64,000 bases of DNA from positions 114,776 to 178,775 of the forward strand of contig NZ_VOBQ01000001.1 of the NCBI RefSeq assembly GCF_007833165.1. The letters are read 5' to 3'. How positions within the stretch are numbered: position 1 is the stretch's first letter; the number at the start of each line of letters is the position of its first letter. This document shows positions 23,895 through 32,152 of the stretch, in pieces. This DNA is from Caenimonas sedimenti. Lineage in GTDB: Bacteria; Pseudomonadota; Gammaproteobacteria; Burkholderiales; Burkholderiaceae_C. The notes beneath the pieces are model-generated. The model had not been told where the DNA came from. It did not search any database and worked only from the letters and a program-made list of their open reading frames with translations. The translations under genes and the position numbers were made by a program.

Positions 23895-24940
23895 GCTTCA
23901 AATCCTTCCAGCACATTCGCCACATTCACTCCCAGTTCCCGTGCAGCATAGCCGCCTTCCGTGACGAACACCGTGGGCAGCCCTGCAGCTGCCAGCGCCT
24001 CGCCCATCCGCAGGTAGTCCGCACTCGTCAACTTGAAACTGGAAATCGGATCGCCCTCGAACGTATCCAGGCCGAGTGCCACCACCAGTGCCTCGGCGCC
24101 GCCCTCCGAAATCCGCCGCAACGCCGCGTCCAGCGCTTCCTTCCACACGGCAAAGGCCGTTCCCCCCGGCATGGGCAGGTTCAAGTTCCACCCGGCCCCA
24201 GCGCCCGCCCCGGTCTCATCCGCATACCCCAGGTAGAACGGGTACTCCGTCATCGGATCCCCGTGCAGCGACACCGTCAGCACGTCGGCCCGCTCATAGA
24301 AGATGCTCTGCGTCCCGTTCCCGTGGTGGTAGTCCACATCCAGCACGGCGACGCGCTTCGCCCCCGCGTCCAGCAACGCCTGCGCCGCGATCGCCGAGTT
24401 GTTCAGGAAGCAGTAGCCGCCGTAGAAATCCGCACCCGCATGGTGCCCCGGCGGGCGTGTCAGAGCCATCGCGGCGCGGCGCCCGCCGCTGGAGGAACGG
24501 GCGACAGCGCGCGCTGCGTCGATCGCACAGGCGGCTCCTGACTGGGCGGCAGCCCAGGTCCCGGCCATCAAGGGTGACCCCGTGTCGAACGAATAACGTC
24601 CCACTCTCGCGGCAAAATTGGTGGGCAGGACGTCCGTGCGAAAACTGCGCACCGGCGCGATCGATGGCAGCACGTCGAGTTCGGCGTTCGCCGGGTCCAA
24701 CGCCACCCATTCGCTCCAGGCATTCGTCAGGAAGTCGAGGTAAGGCGTCGTATGGATGCGCCGCACCACCGCCATGTCCGCTTCGCCCGGGGCCTGCAGT
24801 TCGTGCTGGCGGCGCGCCCGGAGTTCCTCCAGGATGAACTCCAGCCGGTCCGGCTGCTCGTGGCAGGGGACGAGCCGGCCGCGGAACATCTCCTGGCGGC
24901 CGCGGTGCAGGCTGTGCAGGGGATTGTGGATGATCAGCAT
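23888..24940 (-). CDS. histone deacetylase family protein (acetylpolyamine amidohydrolase-like)
   Basis: A 350-residue zinc deacetylase. Motifs in order: the N-terminal MLIIHNPLHSLH; the catalytic His pair in RPPGHHAGADFYGG; YCFLNNSAIAA; the zinc ligands in VLDVDYHHGNGTQSIFY (Asp and His) and in ALGLDTFEGDP (Asp); and the transition-state Tyr region VTEGGYAARELG. Bacterial members act on acetylated polyamines or other small amides, sometimes on proteins. The start is ATG 24940; a much longer upstream frame is antisense to the kinase gene and was not used. It is divergent from the hybrid kinase with 51 bp between the starts. Confidence 0.92.
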   Translation of the reverse strand: MLIIHNPLHSLHRGRQEMFRGRLVPCHEQPDRLEFILEELRARRQHELQAPGEADMAVVRRIHTTPYLDFLTNAWSEWVALDPANAELDVLPSIAPVRSFRTDVLPTNFAARVGRYSFDTGSPLMAGTWAAAQSGAACAIDAARAVARSSSGGRRAAMALTRPPGHHAGADFYGGYCFLNNSAIAAQALLDAGAKRVAVLDVDYHHGNGTQSIFYERADVLTVSLHGDPMTEYPFYLGYADETGAGAGAGWNLNLPMPGGTAFAVWKEALDAALRRISEGGAEALVVALGLDTFEGDPISSFKLTSADYLRMGEALAAAGLPTVFVTEGGYAARELGVNVANVLEGFEAC

Positions 24941-24991
24941 GACGGCATCGTACCGGCACGCGCCCCAGTGCTGTACTACGATGCGCCAACC

Positions 24992-27900
24992 ATGCCCGCC
25001 GGCGACGACTTCTCCTCGCTCTTCGAACTGCTGACCATCGGCGCCTACCGCACCGATGCGCAGAGCCGCCAGTTCCGGGCGAACCGGGCGATGGTGCGCA
25101 TCTTCGGCTTCGAGAGCGAGGCCGAGATGCTGGCGCATCCCCGATCGCGGATGCAGGGCTGGTACGCCGACCCCAATCGCCGGCAGGCCTTCCGCGATTT
25201 GCTGGAAGCGCAAGGCTCCGTGCGCGACTTCGTCTCGGAGATGCGCCGTCACGACACCGGCGAAGCGTTCTGGATCAGCGAGAACGCGCACCTGGTGCGC
25301 GACGCGGAGGGCCGCGTGCTCTATCACGAGGGCACGGTGGAGGACATCACCGAGCGCAAGCGCGCCGCGGAGTCGCTGCAGCTCACGCTGGACAACGCCG
25401 GCCGCGGCATCGTGCGGCTGGACGCTGCCGGCCGCATCGTGCTGTACAACCGGCACTTCCAGGAACTGCTGGACATCCCGGAAGACTGGCTCGCCGGCGA
25501 ACCCGCCATGGTCGACATCATCCGAAAGCAGAAGCAGCGCGGGGATTTCGGCCCGGACAACCAGTTGCTGTACGACAAGGGGTTTTCGGTGGAGACGGCC
25601 GGCTCGATCCGGCACATGCTGGACGGCGCGCGCACCTACCTGCGCCGCACGCTGACCGGCAAGGCCATCGAGGTGACGACGCAGCCGCTGCCCGATGGTG
25701 GAGTCGTGCGCACCTATTCCGACGTCACCGAATACGTGAACGTGCAGGAAGCCCTGGCGCGCAAGTCGCAGGACCTGCAGATCACCCTGGACAGCATGGC
25801 GCAGGGCATCTGCACGATGAACGCGGCAGGGCGCGCCATCATGTCGAACCGCCGCTACGGCGAGCTGCTCGGCTTCTCCGAGGAGCTGATGGCCAGCCAG
25901 CCGACCATGGAGCAGCTGGTGCGCCTGCAGATCGACCGGGGCGACTTCGGCGAGGACTTCAAGTTCGTCGACGCCGTGGCGCGGGGCTACGTGGCCGAGG
26001 GCGACAAGGTGCCGGCGATCCAGGGGCCCGAGGTCTACATGCGCAAGACCACCGACGGCCGCACGCTGGAGGTGCTGACGCGGCCGCTGCCCGATGGCGG
26101 CGTGGTTCGCACCTTCACCGACATGACGGCCTACGTGCGGGCGCAGGAGACGCTGGCCGAGAAGGAGGCGCAGCTCAGCACCCTCATCGACAACATCCCG
26201 GACTGGGTCTGGCTGCAGGACGCCAAGGGTGTGTACCTCCTGTCGAACCCGGCTTACCAGCGCCACCACGGCTTCACCGGCGACGAAGTCCGTGGCAAGA
26301 CGCCGGAGCTGCTCTTCGGGCCGGAGGTTGGCGCCAGGTACCGCGCATCGGACGAACAGGCGATGCAGGCGACCGAGCCGCTGGTCTACGAGGACGCGCG
26401 GCGTGACGCCGCGACTGGCGAGATGCAGTACTTCGAGCTGGTCAAGGTCGGCATGCGCGACGAAAAGGGCCGCGCCATCGGCATGCTGGGCATCGCGCGC
26501 GACATCACGTCGCGCAAGGCGGCGGAGGCCGCCCTGATCGCCGCCAGGGATGCCGCCGAAGCCGGCGAGCGCGCCAAGGCGGAGTTCCTGGCGAACATGA
26601 GCCATGAGATCCGCACGCCGATGAACGCGGTCATCGGCATGAGCGACCTGCTGCTCGACAGCCCGATGACGCCGCAGCAGCGCGAGTTCGCGGAGACCAT
26701 CCGCACCAGCGGCGACGCGTTGCTCACCCTCATCAACGACATCCTCGACTTCTCGAAGATCGAGTCCGGGCATCTCGCGCTGGAGCACGTGCCGTTCGAG
26801 CTCGCAGACTGCGTCGAAGGTGCGCTCGACCTGAGCAGCGGCGCCGCGGCAGCCAAGGGGCTGGACCTGCTGTACTGGATCGACGACGAAGTGCCCCGCG
26901 CGATCGTGGGCGACGCCGCCCGCTTGCGCCAGGTGTTCGTCAACCTGATCAGCAATGCCGTCAAGTTCACGCAGCAGGGCGAGGTGGTGGTGACGCTGTC
27001 GCGCCGCGAGGGGCCGGAAGGGCAGCCGCTGCTGCACACGTCGGTGCGCGACACCGGCATCGGCATTCCGGCCGACCGGATGAACCGGCTGTTCCAGGTG
27101 TTCAGCCAGGTGGACGCGTCCACCACGCGCAAGTTCGGCGGCACGGGGCTCGGCCTTGCCATCTGCCGCCGCCTGGTGACGCTGATGGGCGGCCGCATCT
27201 GGGTCGAGTCGCGTGCGGGCGAGGGCGCGGACTTCCAGTTCGAACTGCCGTGCATCACCGCACCTGGCCGCCCGAACCGTTACGTCAGCCGGCGCCCCGC
27301 CAACCTGGCCGCGCGCCGCCTGCTGATCGTCGACGACAACGCGGCGAACCGCCACATCCTCACGCTGCAGACGCGGCGCTGGGGCATGCAGTCGCAGGCG
27401 GCCGCGAGCGGCGCCCAGGCGCTGGAGTGGATCGACGCTGGCCAACCCTTCGACGCGGCCATCCTCGACGTGCAGATGCCGGACATGGACGGCTACACAC
27501 TGGCCGCCGAACTGCGGCAGCGGCCGGCAACGGCGCGGCTGCCACTGCTGGTGCTCACCTCGGTCGGCGCCGTGCCGGCGCAACCGGGGCTGCAGCTGGC
27601 GCAGACCCTCAGCAAGCCGATCAAGTCGCAGACGCTGTTCGAAGCCTTGTCAGGCCTGTTCGCCACGACGCCGCCGCCGGTGGCGCCGACCGCCGCGCCG
27701 GCGGCCGACACGCGGCCGCGGCTGGCCCACGAGATCCCGCTGCACCTGCTGCTGGCCGAAGACAACGTGATGAACCAGCGCGTGGCCGCGTTGCTGCTGA
27801 ACGGACTCGGCTACGAATTGCAGACGGTGGGTGACGGCCAAGCCGCGCTGGATGCGGTGGCCGCGGCCAACGCGCGAGGTGAACCGCTGGACGTGCTCTT

Positions 27901-28144
27901 CCTGGACGTGCAGATGCCGGTGCTCGACGGCCTGGCCGCGGCGCGTCAGCTTTGCGCGCTGTACCCGTCGCCGGTGGACCGCCCCTGGATCGTCGCCATG
28001 ACCGCCAACGCCATGCAGGGCGACCGCGAGCAATGCCTGGCGGCGGGGATGGACGACTACCTGAGCAAGCCGATCCGCGCGCAGGCGGTGAGCGAAGCGT
28101 TGCGGCGGGCGGCGGCGGGCCTGGCTTCGCGCCGCGGCTCCTGA
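24992..28144 (+). CDS. hybrid sensor histidine kinase with multiple PAS and two receiver domains
   Basis: A 1050-residue kinase without obvious membrane helices, so probably cytosolic. About residues 1-120 form a first PAS-like region; two related PAS modules follow (LDNAGRGIVRLDAAGRIVLY near 130; LDSMAQGICTMNAAGRAIMS near 265), then a fourth (IDNIPDWVWLQDAKGVYLLS near 395). The HisKA box NMSHEIRTPMNAVIG carries H538. The HATPase domain includes NLISNAVKFT, DTGIGIP and GGTGLGLAI. Receiver 1 has acceptor D826 (ILDVQMPDMDG) and receiver 2 D972 (LFLDVQMPVLDG), so a multi-step phosphorelay is expected; no Hpt domain is at the C terminus. The start ATG 24992 follows a poorly conserved upstream frame. 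Confidence 0.93.
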   Translation: MPAGDDFSSLFELLTIGAYRTDAQSRQFRANRAMVRIFGFESEAEMLAHPRSRMQGWYADPNRRQAFRDLLEAQGSVRDFVSEMRRHDTGEAFWISENAHLVRDAEGRVLYHEGTVEDITERKRAAESLQLTLDNAGRGIVRLDAAGRIVLYNRHFQELLDIPEDWLAGEPAMVDIIRKQKQRGDFGPDNQLLYDKGFSVETAGSIRHMLDGARTYLRRTLTGKAIEVTTQPLPDGGVVRTYSDVTEYVNVQEALARKSQDLQITLDSMAQGICTMNAAGRAIMSNRRYGELLGFSEELMASQPTMEQLVRLQIDRGDFGEDFKFVDAVARGYVAEGDKVPAIQGPEVYMRKTTDGRTLEVLTRPLPDGGVVRTFTDMTAYVRAQETLAEKEAQLSTLIDNIPDWVWLQDAKGVYLLSNPAYQRHHGFTGDEVRGKTPELLFGPEVGARYRASDEQAMQATEPLVYEDARRDAATGEMQYFELVKVGMRDEKGRAIGMLGIARDITSRKAAEAALIAARDAAEAGERAKAEFLANMSHEIRTPMNAVIGMSDLLLDSPMTPQQREFAETIRTSGDALLTLINDILDFSKIESGHLALEHVPFELADCVEGALDLSSGAAAAKGLDLLYWIDDEVPRAIVGDAARLRQVFVNLISNAVKFTQQGEVVVTLSRREGPEGQPLLHTSVRDTGIGIPADRMNRLFQVFSQVDASTTRKFGGTGLGLAICRRLVTLMGGRIWVESRAGEGADFQFELPCITAPGRPNRYVSRRPANLAARRLLIVDDNAANRHILTLQTRRWGMQSQAAASGAQALEWIDAGQPFDAAILDVQMPDMDGYTLAAELRQRPATARLPLLVLTSVGAVPAQPGLQLAQTLSKPIKSQTLFEALSGLFATTPPPVAPTAAPAADTRPRLAHEIPLHLLLAEDNVMNQRVAALLLNGLGYELQTVGDGQAALDAVAAANARGEPLDVLFLDVQMPVLDGLAAARQLCALYPSPVDRPWIVAMTANAMQGDREQCLAAGMDDYLSKPIRAQAVSEALRRAAAGLASRRGS

Positions 28145-28150
28145 CTTCCT

Positions 28151-28184
28151 CCCTCTCCCTCTGGGAGAGGGCCGGGGTGAGGGC
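28151..28184. repeat. C/G-rich palindromic repeat
   Basis: CCCTCTCCC-TCT-GGGAGAGGG (28151-28171) is followed by CCGGGGTGAGGGC. It is intergenic, between the kinase stop and the convergent secreted-protein gene, and is the same family as the in-gene copies. Confidence 0.85.
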
Positions 28185-28209
28185 ACGCGGGACCGCCCGC
28201 CAGCGTTTG

Positions 28210-29004
28210 CTACGGTTGCGACCAGTTGAACACCAGCGCCCCCAATCCTCGCGCGAACTCCGGCGTGCAAACCGCACCGGTGCGCCCCTTCAACCGGGGC
28301 ACCTTCGCTTCCAGTTCGCTCAGCGTCACGCCGTCCCGCAGCCGAGGCCGCCGCACGCAGACCGCACCTTCCGCATCCCAGCCAGCCTCGAACCAATCTT
28401 CCCCCGCAGGCACATCGACAGCCCGCAAGCCCCAGCGGTCCGTGCTGCCCACCGCCACGCCATCGCGCGTCGCCGGCGAGTTGACCGCCCCGTAGTCCGC
28501 CCGCAGCATCAACACGCACGCGTCATGCGCCCGCTGCAGCGGCGTGCCGTCCGGCGCGGGCGCCCAGGGGAAGTAGCCATGGCGCACGCACTTGCCTTGC
28601 GCGCCCGACGTGCAGATCCACTCGAAGCGGGTGCCTTCCTGGTACGAGAAGGTGCCGTTGGCGCGGCTGGCGCCCGGCAGGGGAAAGCCTTGCGCCCGGC
28701 CGTCCGGCCCGGCGTGGCAAAGGTTGGCCCAGGTGCCGTCCGGCTGCTGCAGCGCGAAGGTGTGGAGCCACACCACGCCATGGGCCTGGCTGGGGTCGCG
28801 TTCGACGGCGTCGATGCGCACCCGTGCCGAGCGGCCTTCGAAGGCAGTGGTCAGGATGGTGCCGGCGAGATCGGGCGAGTACAGCTGCTGGTTGCGCGTG
28901 ATCAGGCGGAACGACGTGCCACTGACCGTGAGCCCGGGCAACGGCTGCGAGAGAGTGGGGAGAGCAAGAAAGGAGAAGGCCAGGGCGACGAGAACGCCGC
29001 GCAT
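28210..29004 (-). CDS. secreted protein, ADYC-domain-like
   Basis: A 264-residue protein with a signal peptide (MRGVLVALAFSFLALPTLSQ). The body begins LTVSGTSFRLITRNQQLYSP and contains an AHDACVLMLRADYGAVNSPATRDGV-type segment (about residues 155-180), where ADYC-domain proteins carry ADYC; here Cys is replaced by Gly. Cysteines occur in NLCHAGPDG, WICTSG, GKCVRHG, ACVLML, AVCVRRP and AVCTPEF, so several disulfides are plausible and the protein is likely periplasmic or extracellular. Function unknown. It starts 14 nt after the small secreted-protein gene upstream, so the two form an operon. Family assignment is from memory of the motif and is moderate. Confidence 0.68.
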   Translation of the reverse strand: MRGVLVALAFSFLALPTLSQPLPGLTVSGTSFRLITRNQQLYSPDLAGTILTTAFEGRSARVRIDAVERDPSQAHGVVWLHTFALQQPDGTWANLCHAGPDGRAQGFPLPGASRANGTFSYQEGTRFEWICTSGAQGKCVRHGYFPWAPAPDGTPLQRAHDACVLMLRADYGAVNSPATRDGVAVGSTDRWGLRAVDVPAGEDWFEAGWDAEGAVCVRRPRLRDGVTLSELEAKVPRLKGRTGAVCTPEFARGLGALVFNWSQP

Positions 29005-29018
29005 CCTGCCCGCCCGGC

Positions 29019-29195
29019 TTACTGGCCGGCCTGTGGCTTGGCGGGCTGCTCGATGGAAACCACGACCGAGGGCACGCTTTGCGCGACACCGCTGGTGGCG
29101 ACACCGTTGCCGTCCCAGCCGCCGCGCGCATGCACCGGTGCCGCGAGCAGCAGGGCGATGGAGAGGGCGGCGGTGATCTTCAGCGTTTGCATCAT
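29019..29195 (-). CDS. small predicted exported protein
   Basis: A short protein of 58 residues with signal-peptide character (MMQTLKITAALSIALLLAAP, then VHA). The mature part, about 35 residues, is rich in Gly, Val, Ser and Pro (RGGWDGNGVATSG, SVVVSIEQPAKPQ). Two adjacent ATGs (29195 and 29192) fit; a longer start at 29216 would put residues before the hydrophobic stretch. It shares strand and a 14-nt gap with the ADYC-like gene. No family recognised. Confidence 0.5.
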   Translation of the reverse strand: MMQTLKITAALSIALLLAAPVHARGGWDGNGVATSGVAQSVPSVVVSIEQPAKPQAGQ

Positions 29196-29349
29196 GGTTT
29201 CCCGTGTGGGGTGCATGAATGCTAGGGGACCTGGACACAGGGCGGCAGGGCGCGCCAGCGATGAATCCGCCCTGAGCGTGAACTAGTGGTGGACTCCCGC
29301 ATCTGCGTGTTTTCGCCGGGTGTGGAGGACTTCACGGATGGCGCGGCAG

Positions 29350-30228
29350 CTACCGCATGAATGCAACCGGCACTTCGCTGGCCTGCGCCGTCCTGAGCGC
29401 GACCGAACCCAGCAGGAGGTGGTGCATCGCGCCCCTGCCCCGCGTCGCCATGGAGATGAAGTCGGCGCGTTGCTCGCGCGCGAACGCGGCGATGCCGGTT
29501 TCCGGCGCGCCATGCAATCGGTGCGTGGTGTGCGCGATGCCGGCGGTGGCCAGCACCTTCTCCGCGGCGCCCAGCGCAGCGTCCGTGTCAAGCCCGCCCC
29601 ATTCGCGCAGCACGTCGTCATGTGGGGGCAGCACGGCGGCGGCCAGGCTGAGACCGGGGCCGAAATGCACCAGGTCCACCAGCATCGGCCCGACGGCGAC
29701 CGACCAGGCGGCCAGGCGCTCCAGGCCCCGCAATCCTTCCTGTGATCCATCCACCGGCGCTGTCACGCGCAGCGTCGCGCCGGCGCCCGAGAGCACCGGT
29801 GCGCCGGGCCGGACGACGATGGCCGGGCAATGCGCGGCCGGGGCGACACGCAGCGCGACCGAGCCCAGCGCATAGCCACCCACCGGCCCGTGCCGGCCGT
29901 TGCCCAGCACCAGCACATCCGCGGCGCATTCACGCGCGGTGTCGAGTACCGTGTCGGCGGGCGGACCGAGCCGCACGATCTGCGTCGCGGCATGCCCGGC
30001 CTCCGTGAGCAGCCGCACCGCCGGCTGCAACTGGCGCGTGCCTTCCTCGCGCAATGCATCCTCCAGCACCTGGTAGGGCACGCCGCCTTGCAGCGACAGC
30101 CGCAGCGGGGGGCGCTGCACGTTCAGCAGCGTGACGGCCGGCGTCTTGCAGCGGCCGGCAAATGCCGCCGCCAGCCGGCAGGCATGCAGCGCGGCGTCGG
30201 AGCCGTCGATGGCCAGGAGGATGTTCAT
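29350..30228 (-). CDS. tandem universal stress protein (UspA family)
   Basis: A 291-residue protein with two Usp domains. Domain 1 (about 1-140) opens MNILLAIDGSDAALHACRLA and ends with the ATP-site motif LGNGRHGPVGGYALGSVALR; domain 2 (about 150-291) repeats this with TRGRGAMHHLLLGSVALRTA. The G-x2-G-x9-GS pattern predicts ATP binding in both. Tandem Usp proteins take part in survival of starvation, oxidative stress or oxygen limitation. ATG 30228 is the start where homology begins; the upstream extension is not Usp-like. It is divergent from the ABC exporter operon. Confidence 0.9.
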   Translation of the reverse strand: MNILLAIDGSDAALHACRLAAAFAGRCKTPAVTLLNVQRPPLRLSLQGGVPYQVLEDALREEGTRQLQPAVRLLTEAGHAATQIVRLGPPADTVLDTARECAADVLVLGNGRHGPVGGYALGSVALRVAPAAHCPAIVVRPGAPVLSGAGATLRVTAPVDGSQEGLRGLERLAAWSVAVGPMLVDLVHFGPGLSLAAAVLPPHDDVLREWGGLDTDAALGAAEKVLATAGIAHTTHRLHGAPETGIAAFAREQRADFISMATRGRGAMHHLLLGSVALRTAQASEVPVAFMR

Positions 30229-30409
30229 GGGCTTGGTCGCGGATGGGGTTGAGGTGCCGTCGTGCCGCCGGTCGCATCGCGGCGGACCCATTCTGCGCGA
30301 AGTGTGAAAGCACCGGGCACCTGCCCGTCCAGGCGGCCTCGGATAAAGTCCCGCCCCATGCCATCCGCACCAGGATCTTTCCGCCCGCGGCGGTAGCTCA
30401 TCCCTGCCG

Positions 30410-32152
30410 ATGTCCCTCTACCTCCTGATCGGCCGCTTCATGCGGCGCCACTGGATCGCCTATGCCTCGTCCGGCGTGATGCTGGCCGTCATCGCGCTGC
30501 TCATCACCTGGATCCCGTTGCAGATCGGCCGGGTGGTCGATGGCCTGGTGGCGAACCGGTTGAGTGGTGCTGCGCTCCTGCAGGAGCTCGCCTGGGTCGC
30601 CGCCGCCGGCGTGGTCGTCTATTTCCTGCGCGTCGCGTGGCGGCTGCAGCTTTATGCCGCGGCCTACCGGCTCGGCGTGGAACTGCGCGCGCAGCTCTAT
30701 CAACGGCTGGCGCGCCAGGGGCCCGCGTTCTACCAGTCCCAGCGCACCGGCAACCTGATGGCGCTGGCCACCAACGACATCGACGCGGTGGAGATGGCGG
30801 CGGGCGAGGCGGTGCTGGCCGGCTTCGACGGGACGCTGACGCTCATCGTCGTCATGGGCATGATGTCCATCGGCGTCGACTGGCGGGTCGCCCTCTGGGT
30901 GCTGCTGCCGTTCCCCTTCATGGCGCTGGCTTTCTGGTGGGTGGCGCGGCACGTGCACGAAGCATCGCGGCTGTCGCTGGAGCGCTTCGGCACGCTCAAC
31001 GACCAGGTGCAGGAGACGCTCTCCGGCGTGCGCACGCTGCGCGCGCTCGGCCTGCAGGCGCGCAGCGAGGCGCAGTTCGGGCAGTTGGCCGCCGGGACGG
31101 CGCAGGCGAGCCTGAATGCGCAACGCTGGGAGGCGGCGTACGAGCCGGCGGTGGGCTTCACGCTGTCGGCCGCCACGGCGCTGGCGCTCGGCGCGGGCAG
31201 CTGGCTGGTGTGGCAGGGCGAACTCACCGTGGGCCAGCTGACCAGTTTCAGCCTGTACCTGGGCCAGTTGATCTGGCCGATGTTCGCGGCCGGCTGGGTG
31301 CTCTCGCTGCTGGAACGCGGCAAGGCAGCGTGGAGCCGGCTGGCGCCGGTCCTGGACATGCCGTTGAGCGTGAACGACCACGGCACGGTGGAAACGGTCA
31401 CGCCGGGCTCGCTCGAGCTGCAGGGCGTGCGCTTCGCCTACCCCGGCCAGCCGCGGCCGGCGCTGGACGGCGTGTCGCTGCGTCTCGAATCCGGACGCAC
31501 GCTGGGCCTGGTCGGACCCACGGGCGCGGGCAAGTCCACGTTGCTGCGTCTGCTGCTTCGGCACCACGCGCCGCAATCCGGGGAACTGCATTGGAACGAT
31601 GTCGACCTGCAGGACTACACGCTGGGCGCCCTGCGCGGCGCCATCGCCTGGGTGCCGCAGGAGGCCTTCCTGTTCTCGGCCTCCGTCGCCGACAACATCG
31701 CGCTGGCCCGGACCGGGGCCAGCCGCGCGGAAGTCGAACACGTGGCGCGGCTCGCTGCGGTGCACGACGACATCGCGCGGCTGCCCCAGGGCTACGACAC
31801 GCCGGTGGGTGAACGCGGCGTCACGCTCTCGGGCGGGCAGCGGCAACGCGTCGCCATCGCGCGTGCCTTGCTGGCGGATGCCCCGCTGCTGCTGCTGGAC
31901 GACGCCTTGTCGGCGGTGGACACCGAAACCGAAGCGCGCATCCTGGCGCACCTGCGGGAGACGCGGAGAGGGCGCACGGTCGTGATCGTCAGCCACCGCC
32001 TGAGCGCGGTGGCGGATGCGGACGAAACCATCGTGCTGCGTGACGGCCATGTCGTCGAGCAGGGCCGGCCTGCCGACCTGGCGGCGGGACACGGCTGGTA
32101 CGCGCGCCAATGGCGCTACCAGCAATTGCAGGCGAGCCTCGATGCGAGCTGA
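30410..32152 (+). CDS. ABC exporter half, MdlA/SmdA-like (permease plus ATPase)
   Basis: A 580-residue half-transporter: six membrane helices (about 1-310) and an ATPase domain (about 335-575). Walker A is GPTGAGKST, the signature LSGGQRQRVAIARAL, Walker B LLLLDDALSAVD. The residue after the Walker B Asp is Asp instead of the usual catalytic Glu, as in MdlA, so this half probably has the degenerate site of a heterodimer. The coding region overlaps the next exporter half by 11 nt, consistent with 1:1 assembly. Substrates of the family are drugs and lipids; none is shown here. Confidence 0.9.
   Translation: MSLYLLIGRFMRRHWIAYASSGVMLAVIALLITWIPLQIGRVVDGLVANRLSGAALLQELAWVAAAGVVVYFLRVAWRLQLYAAAYRLGVELRAQLYQRLARQGPAFYQSQRTGNLMALATNDIDAVEMAAGEAVLAGFDGTLTLIVVMGMMSIGVDWRVALWVLLPFPFMALAFWWVARHVHEASRLSLERFGTLNDQVQETLSGVRTLRALGLQARSEAQFGQLAAGTAQASLNAQRWEAAYEPAVGFTLSAATALALGAGSWLVWQGELTVGQLTSFSLYLGQLIWPMFAAGWVLSLLERGKAAWSRLAPVLDMPLSVNDHGTVETVTPGSLELQGVRFAYPGQPRPALDGVSLRLESGRTLGLVGPTGAGKSTLLRLLLRHHAPQSGELHWNDVDLQDYTLGALRGAIAWVPQEAFLFSASVADNIALARTGASRAEVEHVARLAAVHDDIARLPQGYDTPVGERGVTLSGGQRQRVAIARALLADAPLLLLDDALSAVDTETEARILAHLRETRRGRTVVIVSHRLSAVADADETIVLRDGHVVEQGRPADLAAGHGWYARQWRYQQLQASLDAS

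Noticed and set aside
24941..27583. Open extension of the deacetylase frame to 1231 residues on the minus strand
   Set aside because: It is antisense to the hybrid kinase gene, and the composition is typical of GC-rich antisense frames (His, Arg, Gln and Val excess). Deacetylase homology begins at 24940.
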